64,000 nucleotides of DNA from Gemmatimonadaceae bacterium (GCA_040882285.1 JBBEBQ010000005.1:177581-241580); one strand, 5' to 3'; positions 44,376 through 53,423 are shown, counted from the first letter of the stretch. The notes: generated by a model not told the origin, from the sequence alone. A program made the numbers and translations.

Positions 44376-46257
44376 GACCCACTCGTCGGCAAGGCAGAAT
44401 TGGAGGTCGCGCCGGCGATCGCTATTCGCCGCGATCTTCGCCCCGCCGCCCCGGCTCACCGTAAGCGAGTGGGCCGACCAGTACCGGTACCTGTCACAGG
44501 AATCGAGCGCATCGCCCGGAAGATGGAGCACCGATATGGTGCCATACCTCCGGGAGCCGATGGATGCGTTCGGCGATCCGACGGTGGAAGACATCGTGGT
44601 GATGAAAGCCGCGCAGCTCGGAGCGACCGAAGCCCTGGTCAACAATGCGATCGGTTACTTCATAGATCTCGATCCGTCGCCCATCCTGGTCGTGCAGCCG
44701 AGTGACGGCGAGGCGCAGAAGTACTCCAAGGAGAAGCTCGCGCCAATGCTCCGCGATTCGCCCTCGCTCGCGAAGAAGGTGCACGAGTCGAAGTCGCGGG
44801 ACAGCGACAGCACCATTCTCTCAAAAGCGTTTCGCGGTGGCCATCTCGGAATCACCGGCGCCCAATCGCCGCTCGGGCTTAGGTCCCGCACCCGGCGCGT
44901 CGCCCTCTTCGACGAGGTCGACGGCTACCCGGCATCGGCCGGCGCCGAGGGCGATCCGATCATGCTCGGCGAGAAGCGCACGGTCACCTTCTGGAACCGG
45001 AAGAAGGTCAAGCTCTCGACGCCCACGATCAAGGGGATCTCCCGGATCGAGAAGGCGTACGCCGACAGTGACCAGCGGAAGTTCTTCGTCGCGTGCCCGC
45101 ACTGCGGCCGCGAACAGGTCCTGGTCTGGGGCGGGAAGGATCTCGATCACGGCATCAAGTGGGACTCCGGGAAGCCGGAGACCGCGCACTACATCTGCGA
45201 GTCGTGTCTCGGCCGGATCGACGAGAGCGAGAAGGCACGCATGGTCCGCGTGGGCCGATGGATCGCGCAGAACCCGGGCCACAAGACGCGCGGCTACCAC
45301 ATAAACGCGCTCATCTCGCTCTTCGATGGCGCGCGTTGGTCAGAGCTCGCCAAGGAATTCCTCGCGGTGAAGCACGACCCGCTGCGCCTCCGGGTGTTCG
45401 TAAACACGGTCCTCGCCGAGACGTGGGAGGACGCCGGCCAGGAAGTCGAGGCGCACGTGCTATTCGAGCGAATGCACTCGTACGCTGCGCAGGTTCCGGC
45501 CGGCGTCGGGCTGCTCTGCCGCGGCGTCGACGTCCAGGGCGATCGCCTCGAGGTGGCGGTGTGGGGGTTCGGAGCCGGCGAAGAAGCCTGGCCGATCGAA
45601 ACGGAGATCATCCCAGGCGATCCGTCTATCCCCCTCACGAATCCCAACTCACCCTGGCGCATCCTCGACGAGCATATCCTGCGCACCTACACCCACGCAT
45701 CCGGCGCAGAGCTCCGGGCGAAGATCACGCTCGTCGACTCGGGCGGACACCACACCAATGAGGTGTACGAGTACGCGCGCAAGCGGCGCGGAAACAACGT
45801 ATACGCGGGCAAAGGCTCCTCGATCGCTGGGCATCCGATCGTGAAGGCCGTACACCACAAGCACGCCAAGCTGACGCTCATCCACGTTGGATCCTTCGCC
45901 GCCAAGGAAGTCTTCCTCTCCCGCATGGCAAAGATCATCGAGGAAGGCCCGGGCTACGTTCACATCCCGGACTGGATGGATCAGGAGCACCTCGAGCAGC
46001 TCACTGCGGAAAAGCTCTTCACGAAGCTGATCGGCGGCGTGCCGAAACGGGTCTGGTTGAAAAAGCGCGATCGCAACGAGCAGCTCGATCTTTTTGTCCT
46101 GGCGTATGCGGCGCTTCACCAGCTCGGGCCCGCGGTCAGAAAGCAGCTGGGCGCCCTCGCTGCCGCGTACAAAGGGCCGGATCCGGCAGCGGCGTCGCCG
46201 GCGGCCGCAGCGCCGAAGGGTCTACAGCGAAGGATCCTGTCTCGCGGCGTTGAATAA
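44353..46257 (+). CDS. terminase large subunit (GpA family)
   Basis: 634 residues, close to lambda gpA (641). The N-terminal ATPase has a diverged Walker A (VMKAAQLGATEALVNN), Walker B-like RVALFDEVDGYP, and motor features typical of GpA. A zinc pair (CPHCGREQ and CESCLG) and nuclease region (RGVDVQGDRLEVAVWGFG, ITLVDSGGHHTNEVY) follow. It cuts concatemers and pumps DNA into the procapsid. TTG 44353 is used because it couples to the small subunit. Confidence 0.95.
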   Translation: MPDPAPLRTHSSARQNWRSRRRSLFAAIFAPPPRLTVSEWADQYRYLSQESSASPGRWSTDMVPYLREPMDAFGDPTVEDIVVMKAAQLGATEALVNNAIGYFIDLDPSPILVVQPSDGEAQKYSKEKLAPMLRDSPSLAKKVHESKSRDSDSTILSKAFRGGHLGITGAQSPLGLRSRTRRVALFDEVDGYPASAGAEGDPIMLGEKRTVTFWNRKKVKLSTPTIKGISRIEKAYADSDQRKFFVACPHCGREQVLVWGGKDLDHGIKWDSGKPETAHYICESCLGRIDESEKARMVRVGRWIAQNPGHKTRGYHINALISLFDGARWSELAKEFLAVKHDPLRLRVFVNTVLAETWEDAGQEVEAHVLFERMHSYAAQVPAGVGLLCRGVDVQGDRLEVAVWGFGAGEEAWPIETEIIPGDPSIPLTNPNSPWRILDEHILRTYTHASGAELRAKITLVDSGGHHTNEVYEYARKRRGNNVYAGKGSSIAGHPIVKAVHHKHAKLTLIHVGSFAAKEVFLSRMAKIIEEGPGYVHIPDWMDQEHLEQLTAEKLFTKLIGGVPKRVWLKKRDRNEQLDLFVLAYAALHQLGPAVRKQLGALAAAYKGPDPAAASPAAAAPKGLQRRILSRGVE

Positions 46258-46288
46258 TTCTCCCTTGCGTTCTGGAGATAGGTCGTCG

Positions 46289-46382
46289 TAAACTGAGTTT
46301 CTAAAGGACAATTCGAGCACCAAAGCGCTGCGCCTTACAAACGCGGCCGCGACTCCCTCACCGGAGCTGCGGCCGTTTTTTC
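46289..46382 (+). promoter_or_regulatory. promoter-leader-terminator module 2
   Basis: TTGCGT (46265-46270), an 18-bp spacer and TAAACT (46289-46294) form a reasonable promoter. It is followed by a ~80-nt leader ending in a GC-rich hairpin and T-run (46344-46381). The leader contains CGCCTTACAAACGCGGCC, like the CCTACAACGCCGGC of module 1. The TTG start of the gpW gene follows 18 bp later. Confidence 0.5.
46344..46382 (+). terminator. rho-independent terminator after the large terminase gene
   Basis: CGGCCGC (46344-46350) pairs with GCGGCCG (46369-46375), extended by an ACTCC/GGAG inner stem with two mismatches, followed by six Ts. It lies between co-directional late genes. Confidence 0.78.
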
Positions 46383-46399
46383 GTTTCCGGAGACCCTGC

Positions 46400-46609
46400 T
46401 TGGCGATAGAGACCTACACGGTACAGCTCGAGCGAGTCCAGGCCGCGATCGCCGCGATCGAGGGCGGCGCGCAGTCCTATTCCGTCGCCGGGCGATCGTT
46501 CACCAAGGCTGATCTCAAAACGTTGTACGAGCGCGAGACCTGGCTGCGCGGGCAGGTAGCGAAAGAAGCGCGCGGCGGGATCCGGATCAGCCGGGCGGTG
46601 CCGCTGTGA
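46400..46609 (+). CDS. head-tail joining protein (gpW family)
   Basis: 69 residues, the size of lambda gpW (68). The pattern QLERVQAAIAAIEGGAQSYSVAGRSFTKADLKTLYERETWL (in part) matches: two helices joined by a beta hairpin. gpW plugs the portal after DNA packaging. Its TTG start has GGAGA 10 bp before it and its stop overlaps the portal start by 4 bp. Confidence 0.85.
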   Translation: MAIETYTVQLERVQAAIAAIEGGAQSYSVAGRSFTKADLKTLYERETWLRGQVAKEARGGIRISRAVPL

Positions 46610-48444
46610 GCAACGTCGTGCCGTCCGTCCCGATGACGCGATTCGAGCGTGCCGTTGCCGCCGTGTCGCCCGGATATGCCCTCAAGCGCTACGGCCAGCG
46701 TGTGCAGCTCGCAGCTGCATCCCGCTTCTTCACCGGCACCGGCGGATACAACGCCGCCCGTCACGATCGCCCGGCCACGAAGGAATGGCGGCCACCCCAC
46801 GGCGACGCTGACCAGGCCGGAAGCCCGGACCTTCCGGAGCTCCGCGCGCGGAGTCACGATCTCTCGCGCAACGAGCCGCTGGCCGTCGGCGCTCTCTCGA
46901 CTCACACGACGAGCGTCGTCGGCGTGGGCTTGGTCCCGCATCCGCGCCTCGATCGCGAGCTGCTCAAGCTCGAGGACAAGGATGCGGAACGACTCGAGCG
47001 CCAGATCGAGCGGATCTGGTGGGCGTGGGCAGGGACCAGAAGCTGTGACCTCTCGCGTCGCGACAGTTTCGCCGGCCTCACGTACCTGGTGCTCAGGTCC
47101 TGGCTCGTCGGCGGCGACGTCTTCGCCATCCGCCGGTTCAAGGAGCGCAACGGGGATTTTCTCGCTCTCAAGCTGCAGCTGGTCGAAGCCGAGCGGGTGT
47201 GCAATCCGCACTTCGCGACGAACACCGATCGCCTGATCGACGGCGTCGAGATCGATGAAGACGGCGCGGCGATCGCATACCACATCGCGGACACGCACCC
47301 GGCGACGCCGTTTAGCATGCTCGGCCCGGCCGAATGGAAAAAGGTCGAGGCCTTCGGGAAGATCAGCGGGGCCCCGCAGGTTCTGCAGGTATATCGTCGC
47401 TCACGCCCCGGGCAGACGCGAGGGATCCCGCTTTTCGCGCCGATCATCGAGTCACTGAAGCAGCTTGGCCGGTACTCCGAGGCCGAGCTCATGGCGGCCG
47501 TGATCAACGCGTTCTTCACGGTGTTCATCAAAACCGCAGCCGGCGAAGGCGCCGACATGCTGCAAGACATGGCGAATCCCGCAACGGTCACGACGCCGGC
47601 GGCTGGCGCTGTCGGTGACGTCCGGCTCGGCGCCGGGGCAATCGTGGGACTGCAGCAGGGTGAATCAATCGAGGTGGCGGACCCCAAGCGGCCCAACCCC
47701 GCTTTTGAGCAGTTCCAGCGCGCGTTCTACAGCCAGATCGGCGTCGCCGTCGAGCTGCCGCACGAGCTCCTGATCAAGCATTTCACGTCGAGCTACTCGG
47801 CGTCGCGCGCGGCGTTGCTCGAGGCGTGGCGCGGGTTCCACACTCGGCGCGATTGGCTGGTCGAGCTGTTCTGCCAGCCCGTGTACGGCTGGGTACTCGA
47901 GGAAGCTGCGGCCCGCGGGATGATAAACCTTCCCGGGTTCTTCGATGATCCGCTCATGCGTTCGGCGTGGACCGAAGCGCAGTGGACCGGCCCGACGCAG
48001 GGACAGATCGATCCGCTGAACGAAATGCAGGCTGCGGAGAAACGGCTTGATATGCGAGTCGACTCCCGCCAGAGCATCTGCACCGAGCTCAAGGGCACGG
48101 ACTGGGATCAGACCCACAAACAGCTCGCGAGAGAGCGCAGGATGCTCGTCGACGCGGGGCTCGACACCGCCGACGTCGCCGAACGCACGGCCGCAGCGCC
48201 GCCAGCCGAAGGCCCGCCGCGCGCGCCGGGCACCGCCTCGGTCGTACAGCCAGGCGCGAGTGGTACAGGTCGGGCGCAAGGGATACAGTCGGTGCCTGTT
48301 GTAAGCGTGGATGTAAAACAGCCGGACATCAACGTCACGATGACGATTCCACCGCCGCCACCGGCGAAGGCAACGACGCGGAAACTCACGCTGCAGCGCG
48401 ACAAGAAAGGCACGCTGGTCGGCGGAACCCTCAGTGAGGAATAG
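46606..48444 (+). CDS. phage portal protein (lambda gpB family)
   Basis: 612 residues (lambda gpB 533). Family hallmarks are HDLSRNEPLAVGALSTHTTSVVG near residue 90, AWAGTRSCDLSRRDSFAGL, VYRRSRPGQTRGIPLFAPII and the VAVELPHELLIKHFTSSYSASRAALLEAW region (each in part). The last ~90 residues are Pro/Ala-rich and disordered. It forms the dodecameric DNA channel at one capsid vertex. GTG start overlaps gpW. Confidence 0.93.
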   Translation: MSNVVPSVPMTRFERAVAAVSPGYALKRYGQRVQLAAASRFFTGTGGYNAARHDRPATKEWRPPHGDADQAGSPDLPELRARSHDLSRNEPLAVGALSTHTTSVVGVGLVPHPRLDRELLKLEDKDAERLERQIERIWWAWAGTRSCDLSRRDSFAGLTYLVLRSWLVGGDVFAIRRFKERNGDFLALKLQLVEAERVCNPHFATNTDRLIDGVEIDEDGAAIAYHIADTHPATPFSMLGPAEWKKVEAFGKISGAPQVLQVYRRSRPGQTRGIPLFAPIIESLKQLGRYSEAELMAAVINAFFTVFIKTAAGEGADMLQDMANPATVTTPAAGAVGDVRLGAGAIVGLQQGESIEVADPKRPNPAFEQFQRAFYSQIGVAVELPHELLIKHFTSSYSASRAALLEAWRGFHTRRDWLVELFCQPVYGWVLEEAAARGMINLPGFFDDPLMRSAWTEAQWTGPTQGQIDPLNEMQAAEKRLDMRVDSRQSICTELKGTDWDQTHKQLARERRMLVDAGLDTADVAERTAAAPPAEGPPRAPGTASVVQPGASGTGRAQGIQSVPVVSVDVKQPDINVTMTIPPPPPAKATTRKLTLQRDKKGTLVGGTLSEE

Positions 48445-48447
48445 CAA

Positions 48448-48858
48448 ATGTCCGTAGTGATAACCGACGCGCTGGCGCGCGCGATACTGGACTCCGGCTA
48501 CGACGCCGCGTTCGACGCCGGCGTGCTCGAGATTCGAACCGGCGCCCCTCCGGGCCCGGGACAGACGCCGGGTGGCACACTGCTCTGGTCCGAAACGTTG
48601 CCGGCCGACGCGTTCGCCGCGGCATCCGGCAGGTCCAAGGCAAAGAACGGGACGTGGGAAGCGGCTGCGGTCGCCGCTGGCACCGCAGGCCACTATCGGC
48701 TTAAAGCAACCGGAGACACCGAAGCTGCGACGCAGAACGAGAAGCGGCAGGAAGGCACGATCACGGCCACGGGCGGCAGTGGTGACATGACGATCGACAA
48801 CACGAACATCGCCGTGGACCAGTCGGTGACGGTCACTTCTTTCTCGGTCGCTCTCTAA
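48448..48858 (+). CDS. phage structural protein, probable fibre/adhesin-type
   Basis: 136 residues. ARAILDSGYDAAFDAGVLEI with GAPPGPGQTPGGTLLWSETLP, GHYRLKATGDTEAA and a beta-rich end (TVTSFSVAL) is a common phage pattern associated with short decoration or fibre subunits. It lies between the portal and protease genes, where lambda has none. The role is inferred from position. Confidence 0.6.
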   Translation: MSVVITDALARAILDSGYDAAFDAGVLEIRTGAPPGPGQTPGGTLLWSETLPADAFAAASGRSKAKNGTWEAAAVAAGTAGHYRLKATGDTEAATQNEKRQEGTITATGGSGDMTIDNTNIAVDQSVTVTSFSVAL

Positions 48859-48879
48859 TCCTAACAGGAGAATAGGACA

Positions 48880-49278
48880 ATGGCAGACCTCGCAAACAGT
48901 CTCGAAGACCTAGTTGCAACGTGGGCGTTCCGCTCCGGCGCGGGCGCTCCGACGCGACCCGCGGCACAGTTCATCGCGCTCTACACCGCCGTAACGGACG
49001 CCGAGGCGGGCACGGGTACGGAAGTTACGGGCGGAGCATACGCACGGGCAGCCGTCACGTTCGGCGCTCCGTCCGACGGGGCGATGGCCAACGACGCGGA
49101 AATCAACATGACGGCCTCCGGCGCTAACTGGGGCACGGTGACGCACTTCTGCATCCGTGACGCCTCGACGGCAGGCAACGCGCTCTCCATCGTCAAAGCT
49201 CTGGCCGCGTCGAAGGTTATCAACGACGGCGACACGCTGCAGTTCGCGGCTGGCGCGATCACGGTCGCCATCGCGTAA
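48880..49278 (+). CDS. phage tail fibre-like protein
   Basis: 132 residues. AQFIALYTAVTDAEAGTGTEVTGGAYARAAVTF (in part) and WGTVTHFCIRDASTAGNALSI match small phage tail-fibre or tail-tip proteins that form beta-sandwiches. GGAG lies 10 bp before ATG. Second gene in the cassette between portal and protease. Confidence 0.7.
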   Translation: MADLANSLEDLVATWAFRSGAGAPTRPAAQFIALYTAVTDAEAGTGTEVTGGAYARAAVTFGAPSDGAMANDAEINMTASGANWGTVTHFCIRDASTAGNALSIVKALAASKVINDGDTLQFAAGAITVAIA

Positions 49279-49299
49279 CAGGGCTGACGGCCTAGCCAT

Positions 49300-51180
49300 A
49301 TGGCTATTCAGTTTGTAGGTGGTGCTACCGCCGGTAAGGTTGGCTCGACCTCCGGCACCAGCACCATTGCGCTCGATAGCGGACTGACTGGCGGGATCGC
49401 CTCGGCGGTTGCCGAGGGCGATCTCGTCATTGCCGCGTTTGCTACCGGCTCGGCGGCTGATAGAACGCTGTCGATCACGGACGGCACCGACGAATACACA
49501 CTGATCGGCTCCGAGCAGTACGCGAACAAGACTGAAGACACGAACCTCCGCTGCGCTTACAAGTTCATGGGCGCGACCCCGGACACGACTACGACGTTCG
49601 GGCCTACGGGGAACAACGCCGACGCGGGCGCGATGTTGGTTTACGTCTTCCGTGGCGTGAACTCCGAGTTCGGCTGGCCGTTTGACGGGAACGAAGTACA
49701 GGCGACGGTGGGGTCGTTCGGTTCGACGCGTGTCATACCACCGGACATTACGCCTTCCACGGCCGGGGCTTATCCGGTTGTGATCGGCGCGGGAGCGCAC
49801 GCTGGCGGCGAGCACACGTTCACGTCCAGCGACTTGACCGCTTTTCGGACCCAAGCTGGCTCCAATGATACCAACGACATAACCATCGGCGTCGGGCATC
49901 AGGACAACTGGACCAGCGGCGCGACCGACTACGCCACGTGGGATCACACGGTAGCGGACAGCCTCAACTATTCCTGGGCCGCTACGACGATTGCGCTTCG
50001 GCCACAGGGCGGCGCAACGATCCACAGCGGAGCGGGCTCGATATTGTCCTCTGCCGTTTGTGCGGTAACGGCCACGGCCCGCAGGATTGCCAGCGGTGCG
50101 ATTGCGTCGGGCGCTGTTGTGGTGGCGGCTGCGGGGCTTTTACTAAGCGGCGCTGGCGCCGTCTCCTCGTCCGCTACCGTCCAAGCGGAGGCGTCGCGGG
50201 TGCAGTCGGCGTCCGCTGTAGTTGCTTCGAGCGCGACGGTTGGTGCCACGGCACAGGGAATACTTTCGGGGTCGGGCTCGGTCAGTTCATCTGCAACGAC
50301 CAACGCCACCGCACAGGGGATACTTTCGGCGTCCGGCTCGGTCGCATCTTCGGCCACGATAGCGGCTGATGGTGTTCGGATACAGCAAGCGTCGGCTGCT
50401 GTTACGTCATCGGCTGCGGTTGGAGCATCTGCGGCTGGTATTTTTGTGGGCGAGGCAGATGTAGCGTCATCCGCTGTCGTCGCGGCGGATGGTGAGCTTG
50501 TCGCACCCGGCGGGACGACACATAACGGCGCTGGCGCAGTCGCGTCATCGGCTACAGTCGAAGCTACGGCGTCACTGCTACAGCAAGCATCTGGCTCTGT
50601 TTCGTCCTCCGCTACCGCCACGGCCAACGGCGAGCGGATTCAACCCGCATCCGCCACGGTCGCATCGAGCGCGTCGGTTGGTGCGACGGGCACCGCCCTT
50701 CGTCTGGCAACGGCAGATGTAGCGTCCACCGCTGTCGTAACGGCGAGCGGCGAGCTTGTAGCGCCCGGCGGTACGACGCATGACGGCTCCGGCAGCGTCT
50801 TGTCGTCTGCGGCGGTTGGAGCCAGCCCGGCGCTAATCGCCACGGGACAAGCCAGCGTCACGTCCTCTGCTACAGTTGCGAGCACGACGAGCAGCGGTGA
50901 GGAACCCCCAGCGCCGCCGCCAGCTTTGGGTAGCGGATGGTCGATGTCTGGAGGTGGCGGCGCATGGTCCGGATACAGGCCTCTCCACCCGGCACCACGT
51001 CTTCCATGGCTGGCCGCGCACGCTGAGGCGACATTCGCGCTCGAAGGCTTCGCCGAGGCGACCGTAGCAGTCGAGGCTTCCGCTAGGGCCCGATTCCGAC
51101 TGACCGGGCGTGCTCGCGCGCGCGTCGGCCCTCACCCAGACGAAGAAGCCGTTGCGCTCCTCATCCTGGAGTTCGCGTGA
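49300..51180 (+). CDS. repeat-rich phage surface protein
   Basis: 626 residues. The N-terminal ~235 residues are a beta-rich domain (DGTDEYTLIGSEQYANK, LNYSWAATTIALRP). Then at least 12 repeats of ~20 residues run to residue ~540, each centred on V-[AS]-S-S-A-[TV]-V and ending with a short spacer; two longer spacers read GELVAPGGTTH[ND]G. A Pro-rich, Gly-rich linker and an Ala/Arg-rich C-terminus follow. It should be an extended fibre or beta-solenoid on the virion. Placement next to the portal is unusual for a tail fibre. Confidence 0.75.
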   Translation: MAIQFVGGATAGKVGSTSGTSTIALDSGLTGGIASAVAEGDLVIAAFATGSAADRTLSITDGTDEYTLIGSEQYANKTEDTNLRCAYKFMGATPDTTTTFGPTGNNADAGAMLVYVFRGVNSEFGWPFDGNEVQATVGSFGSTRVIPPDITPSTAGAYPVVIGAGAHAGGEHTFTSSDLTAFRTQAGSNDTNDITIGVGHQDNWTSGATDYATWDHTVADSLNYSWAATTIALRPQGGATIHSGAGSILSSAVCAVTATARRIASGAIASGAVVVAAAGLLLSGAGAVSSSATVQAEASRVQSASAVVASSATVGATAQGILSGSGSVSSSATTNATAQGILSASGSVASSATIAADGVRIQQASAAVTSSAAVGASAAGIFVGEADVASSAVVAADGELVAPGGTTHNGAGAVASSATVEATASLLQQASGSVSSSATATANGERIQPASATVASSASVGATGTALRLATADVASTAVVTASGELVAPGGTTHDGSGSVLSSAAVGASPALIATGQASVTSSATVASTTSSGEEPPAPPPALGSGWSMSGGGGAWSGYRPLHPAPRLPWLAAHAEATFALEGFAEATVAVEASARARFRLTGRARARVGPHPDEEAVALLILEFA

Positions 51181-51293
51181 CAGCGATCGCTCCTAGTCCG
51201 CGCACACGGCCGAGCGATACCGACATCCCCGACGATCCCAAGCGTCTCGAGGACCGTCCACGTGCGCCCGGCACACCATCGAGGGAAGACTGA
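51177..51293 (+). CDS. 38-residue phage peptide
   Basis: GTG 51177 overlaps the previous stop (GTGA) and its own stop overlaps the protease start (TGATG). The product is Pro- and charge-rich (SDTDIPDDPKRLEDRPR) with no hydrophobic segment. Double coupling suggests it is translated; function unknown. Confidence 0.5.
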   Translation: MTAIAPSPRTRPSDTDIPDDPKRLEDRPRAPGTPSRED

Positions 51294-52741
51294 TGGCCCC
51301 CCGCAAGAAGCCAGCGAAGCGCGCGCTCGCCGCGATGTTCGCCGATCGCTGGGCGATCCGCCCGGAGTCGCTCCGGCAGATGATCCAGATCGCTTCCCGC
51401 GAGAACCTCTCCCGCGAAGCCATCGAGGCCGAGCTCGGGCGCCCGCTCGACAATACGTACACCGTGACGGTGCGGGACGGCATCGCGCGGATCCCGGTCG
51501 CCGGCCCCCTCTTTCGCTACGCCAATCTCTTCACCGAGTGCAGCGGAGCGACGTCGTACGAGGAGATGGCGCGGGAGTTCGCCACCGCGCTCAACGATTC
51601 GCAGGTCAAGGCGATCGTGCTGGACATCGACAGCCCGGGCGGCGAGATAAACGGCTGCGCGGAGATGGCTGAGCTCGTGTTCAAAGCACGCGGCACGAAG
51701 CCGATCGTTGCGCACATCTCCGGCGACGGCTGCTCTGCTGCCTACTGGCTGGCGACGGCCGCGGATTCCGTTATCGCCGGCGACACCGCGGTCGTCGGCT
51801 GCATCGGCGTCGTCGCCTGCTACATCGACGCGTCCAAGCACTACGAGATGCACGGCATCGAGGAAATCGAAATCGTCTCGAGCCAGACCCCGAACAAGCG
51901 GCCGAACCCGGCGGAGGACGCCGGCCGGGCGCAGATCCAGCGCACGATCGACGACCTCGCCGGCGTGTTCATCTCCGCGATCGCGAAGCACCGCGGCGTC
52001 GGCGCCGACGTCGTGCAGTCGGACTTCGGCCAGGGCGACGTCTTCGTCGGCGCCGCCGCGGCCGCGGCCGGTCTCATCGACGGTGTCGCGACCTACGAGG
52101 AGCTCCACGCGAGCCTCCTCGAGAGCCCGGCGTCGGGCTCCTCATCCCACCCCACCGCTCCCACCTCCTCACGGAAACCACTCATGAAGAACCAGAGCCT
52201 GAAAGCCACCGCTGCCAACGCGCCGGATCCGGCAGACGACGAACAGGACCCGACCAAGAAGAAGCCGGCCGATCCGGATGCGCCCACGAGCGCGGAAGAC
52301 CCGGACGAGGACAAGGACAAGGACCCGAAGGATCCGGACGAGGAGCCGAATGAAGAGGACGCCGCGGACGATCCCGAGGAGCCCGAGAAGGATGACGAGG
52401 ACGAAGAGGAAGAGGAGGAGCAGCCCCGCACCAAGGCGGCCGCTCGGCGCGAGCGCGCGAGAATCCTCGGCATCCAGAGCCTCGCCCGCCCCGGCCAGGA
52501 GAAGCTCGCGGCCGAGGCCATCGAGCAGGGCATCTCAGTCAACGCGGCAGCTCGCCGCTTCCTCGAGGCGGAGCGCGGCGTCGGCGCAAACCGCCTGCAG
52601 TCGCTCAAGTCCGACGAGCAGCACCTCGATAAGCCCGGCCCCGTCGCACCCGCGGTGGTCGACCAGGCGTCCTCGGAAGCCACCGCGCAGTCCATCCTCG
52701 CCGTCCATCGGACGGTGTCCACCCCTCGCCGCCGCCGGTAG
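51293..52741 (+). CDS. S49 family head maturation protease with scaffold-like C-terminus
   Basis: 482 residues. The first ~290 are a SppA/gpC-type serine protease: VKAIVLDIDSPGGEINGC, ISGDGCSAAYWLATAADSV (likely nucleophile Ser) and VVGCIGVVACYID. Residues ~298-482 are acidic then basic, low-complexity and coil-like (DDPEEPEKDDEDEEEEEE), as in lambda gpC-Nu3, where the protease's 3' end also encodes the scaffold. An internal ATG at 52184 marks the junction. Confidence 0.9.
   Translation: MAPRKKPAKRALAAMFADRWAIRPESLRQMIQIASRENLSREAIEAELGRPLDNTYTVTVRDGIARIPVAGPLFRYANLFTECSGATSYEEMAREFATALNDSQVKAIVLDIDSPGGEINGCAEMAELVFKARGTKPIVAHISGDGCSAAYWLATAADSVIAGDTAVVGCIGVVACYIDASKHYEMHGIEEIEIVSSQTPNKRPNPAEDAGRAQIQRTIDDLAGVFISAIAKHRGVGADVVQSDFGQGDVFVGAAAAAAGLIDGVATYEELHASLLESPASGSSSHPTAPTSSRKPLMKNQSLKATAANAPDPADDEQDPTKKKPADPDAPTSAEDPDEDKDKDPKDPDEEPNEEDAADDPEEPEKDDEDEEEEEEQPRTKAAARRERARILGIQSLARPGQEKLAAEAIEQGISVNAAARRFLEAERGVGANRLQSLKSDEQHLDKPGPVAPAVVDQASSEATAQSILAVHRTVSTPRRRR
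52184..52741 (+). CDS. possible nested scaffold protein (Nu3-like)
   Basis: In-frame ATG inside the protease gene would give a 185-residue product starting MKNQSLKATAANAPDPADD that covers exactly the acidic, helical scaffold-like part. Lambda makes its scaffold Nu3 from such an internal start. The only upstream purine run (ACGGAAA, about 10 bp before) is a weak ribosome site. Confidence 0.4.
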   Translation: MKNQSLKATAANAPDPADDEQDPTKKKPADPDAPTSAEDPDEDKDKDPKDPDEEPNEEDAADDPEEPEKDDEDEEEEEEQPRTKAAARRERARILGIQSLARPGQEKLAAEAIEQGISVNAAARRFLEAERGVGANRLQSLKSDEQHLDKPGPVAPAVVDQASSEATAQSILAVHRTVSTPRRRR

Positions 52742-52772
52742 GGCGACGAACCACATCACGGAGTAACCAGAC

Positions 52773-53423
52773 ATGCCCGCTTCATTTGCATCGGCGAGCT
52801 ACTCGCCAGACCGCCTCCTGGCCGGGGAGATTCCCCTGAAGAGCCGGAAGGCGACCCTCCTCTCGGGCGAGGCCTCGCGCTTGCGCGGCGCCGTGCTCGG
52901 CAAGAAGGCCACGGCCGGCACGATCGCCGGCGCCGCAGCGGCCGGCAACACCGGCGACGGCACGATCGGAACGCTCTCCGTCGCGGGTCGCGCGAAGGAA
53001 GGCGTGTACGTCGCAACGTTCGTCGAGCCGACGACGAATCTCGGCAGCTTTATCGTCGAGGATCCTGACGGCATCAACGTCGGCCGCGGTGTAGTCGGAA
53101 CCGCGTTCTCCGGCCCGGTCGTGTTCACGATCTCAGACGGCGCGACGGACTTCGTCGCCGGCGACCGTTTCCTGATCACGGTCTCGGCCGTGACGTACAA
53201 GTACCTGCGGTCGGCCTCGGCGGCGACCGATGGTAGCGAGCGCCCGGTCGCGATCCTCGCGGAAGACTGCGACGCGACGTCGGCCGACGCGGAATGTCTC
53301 GTCTACGAGCGAGGCGACTTCAACGAGTCCGCGCTCAACTTCGGCACCGGGCACACGGCAGCGACGGTTCGTGACGCGCTCCGCCTCCTCGGAATCACCC
53401 TCGTCGCCGCGCAGGCGGCCTAA
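52773..53423 (+). CDS. head decoration protein (gpD-like)
   Basis: 216 residues. It begins with Pro/Ser-rich SYSPDRLLAGEIPLKSRKATLLSGEASRLRGAVLGKK (in part), a pattern conserved in lambda-type decoration proteins, and has SFIVEDPDGINVGRGVVGTAF. It is twice the length of lambda gpD (110) and may carry an added domain. It should bind capsid three-fold axes. Located between protease and capsid genes as in lambda. Confidence 0.8.
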   Translation: MPASFASASYSPDRLLAGEIPLKSRKATLLSGEASRLRGAVLGKKATAGTIAGAAAAGNTGDGTIGTLSVAGRAKEGVYVATFVEPTTNLGSFIVEDPDGINVGRGVVGTAFSGPVVFTISDGATDFVAGDRFLITVSAVTYKYLRSASAATDGSERPVAILAEDCDATSADAECLVYERGDFNESALNFGTGHTAATVRDALRLLGITLVAAQAA

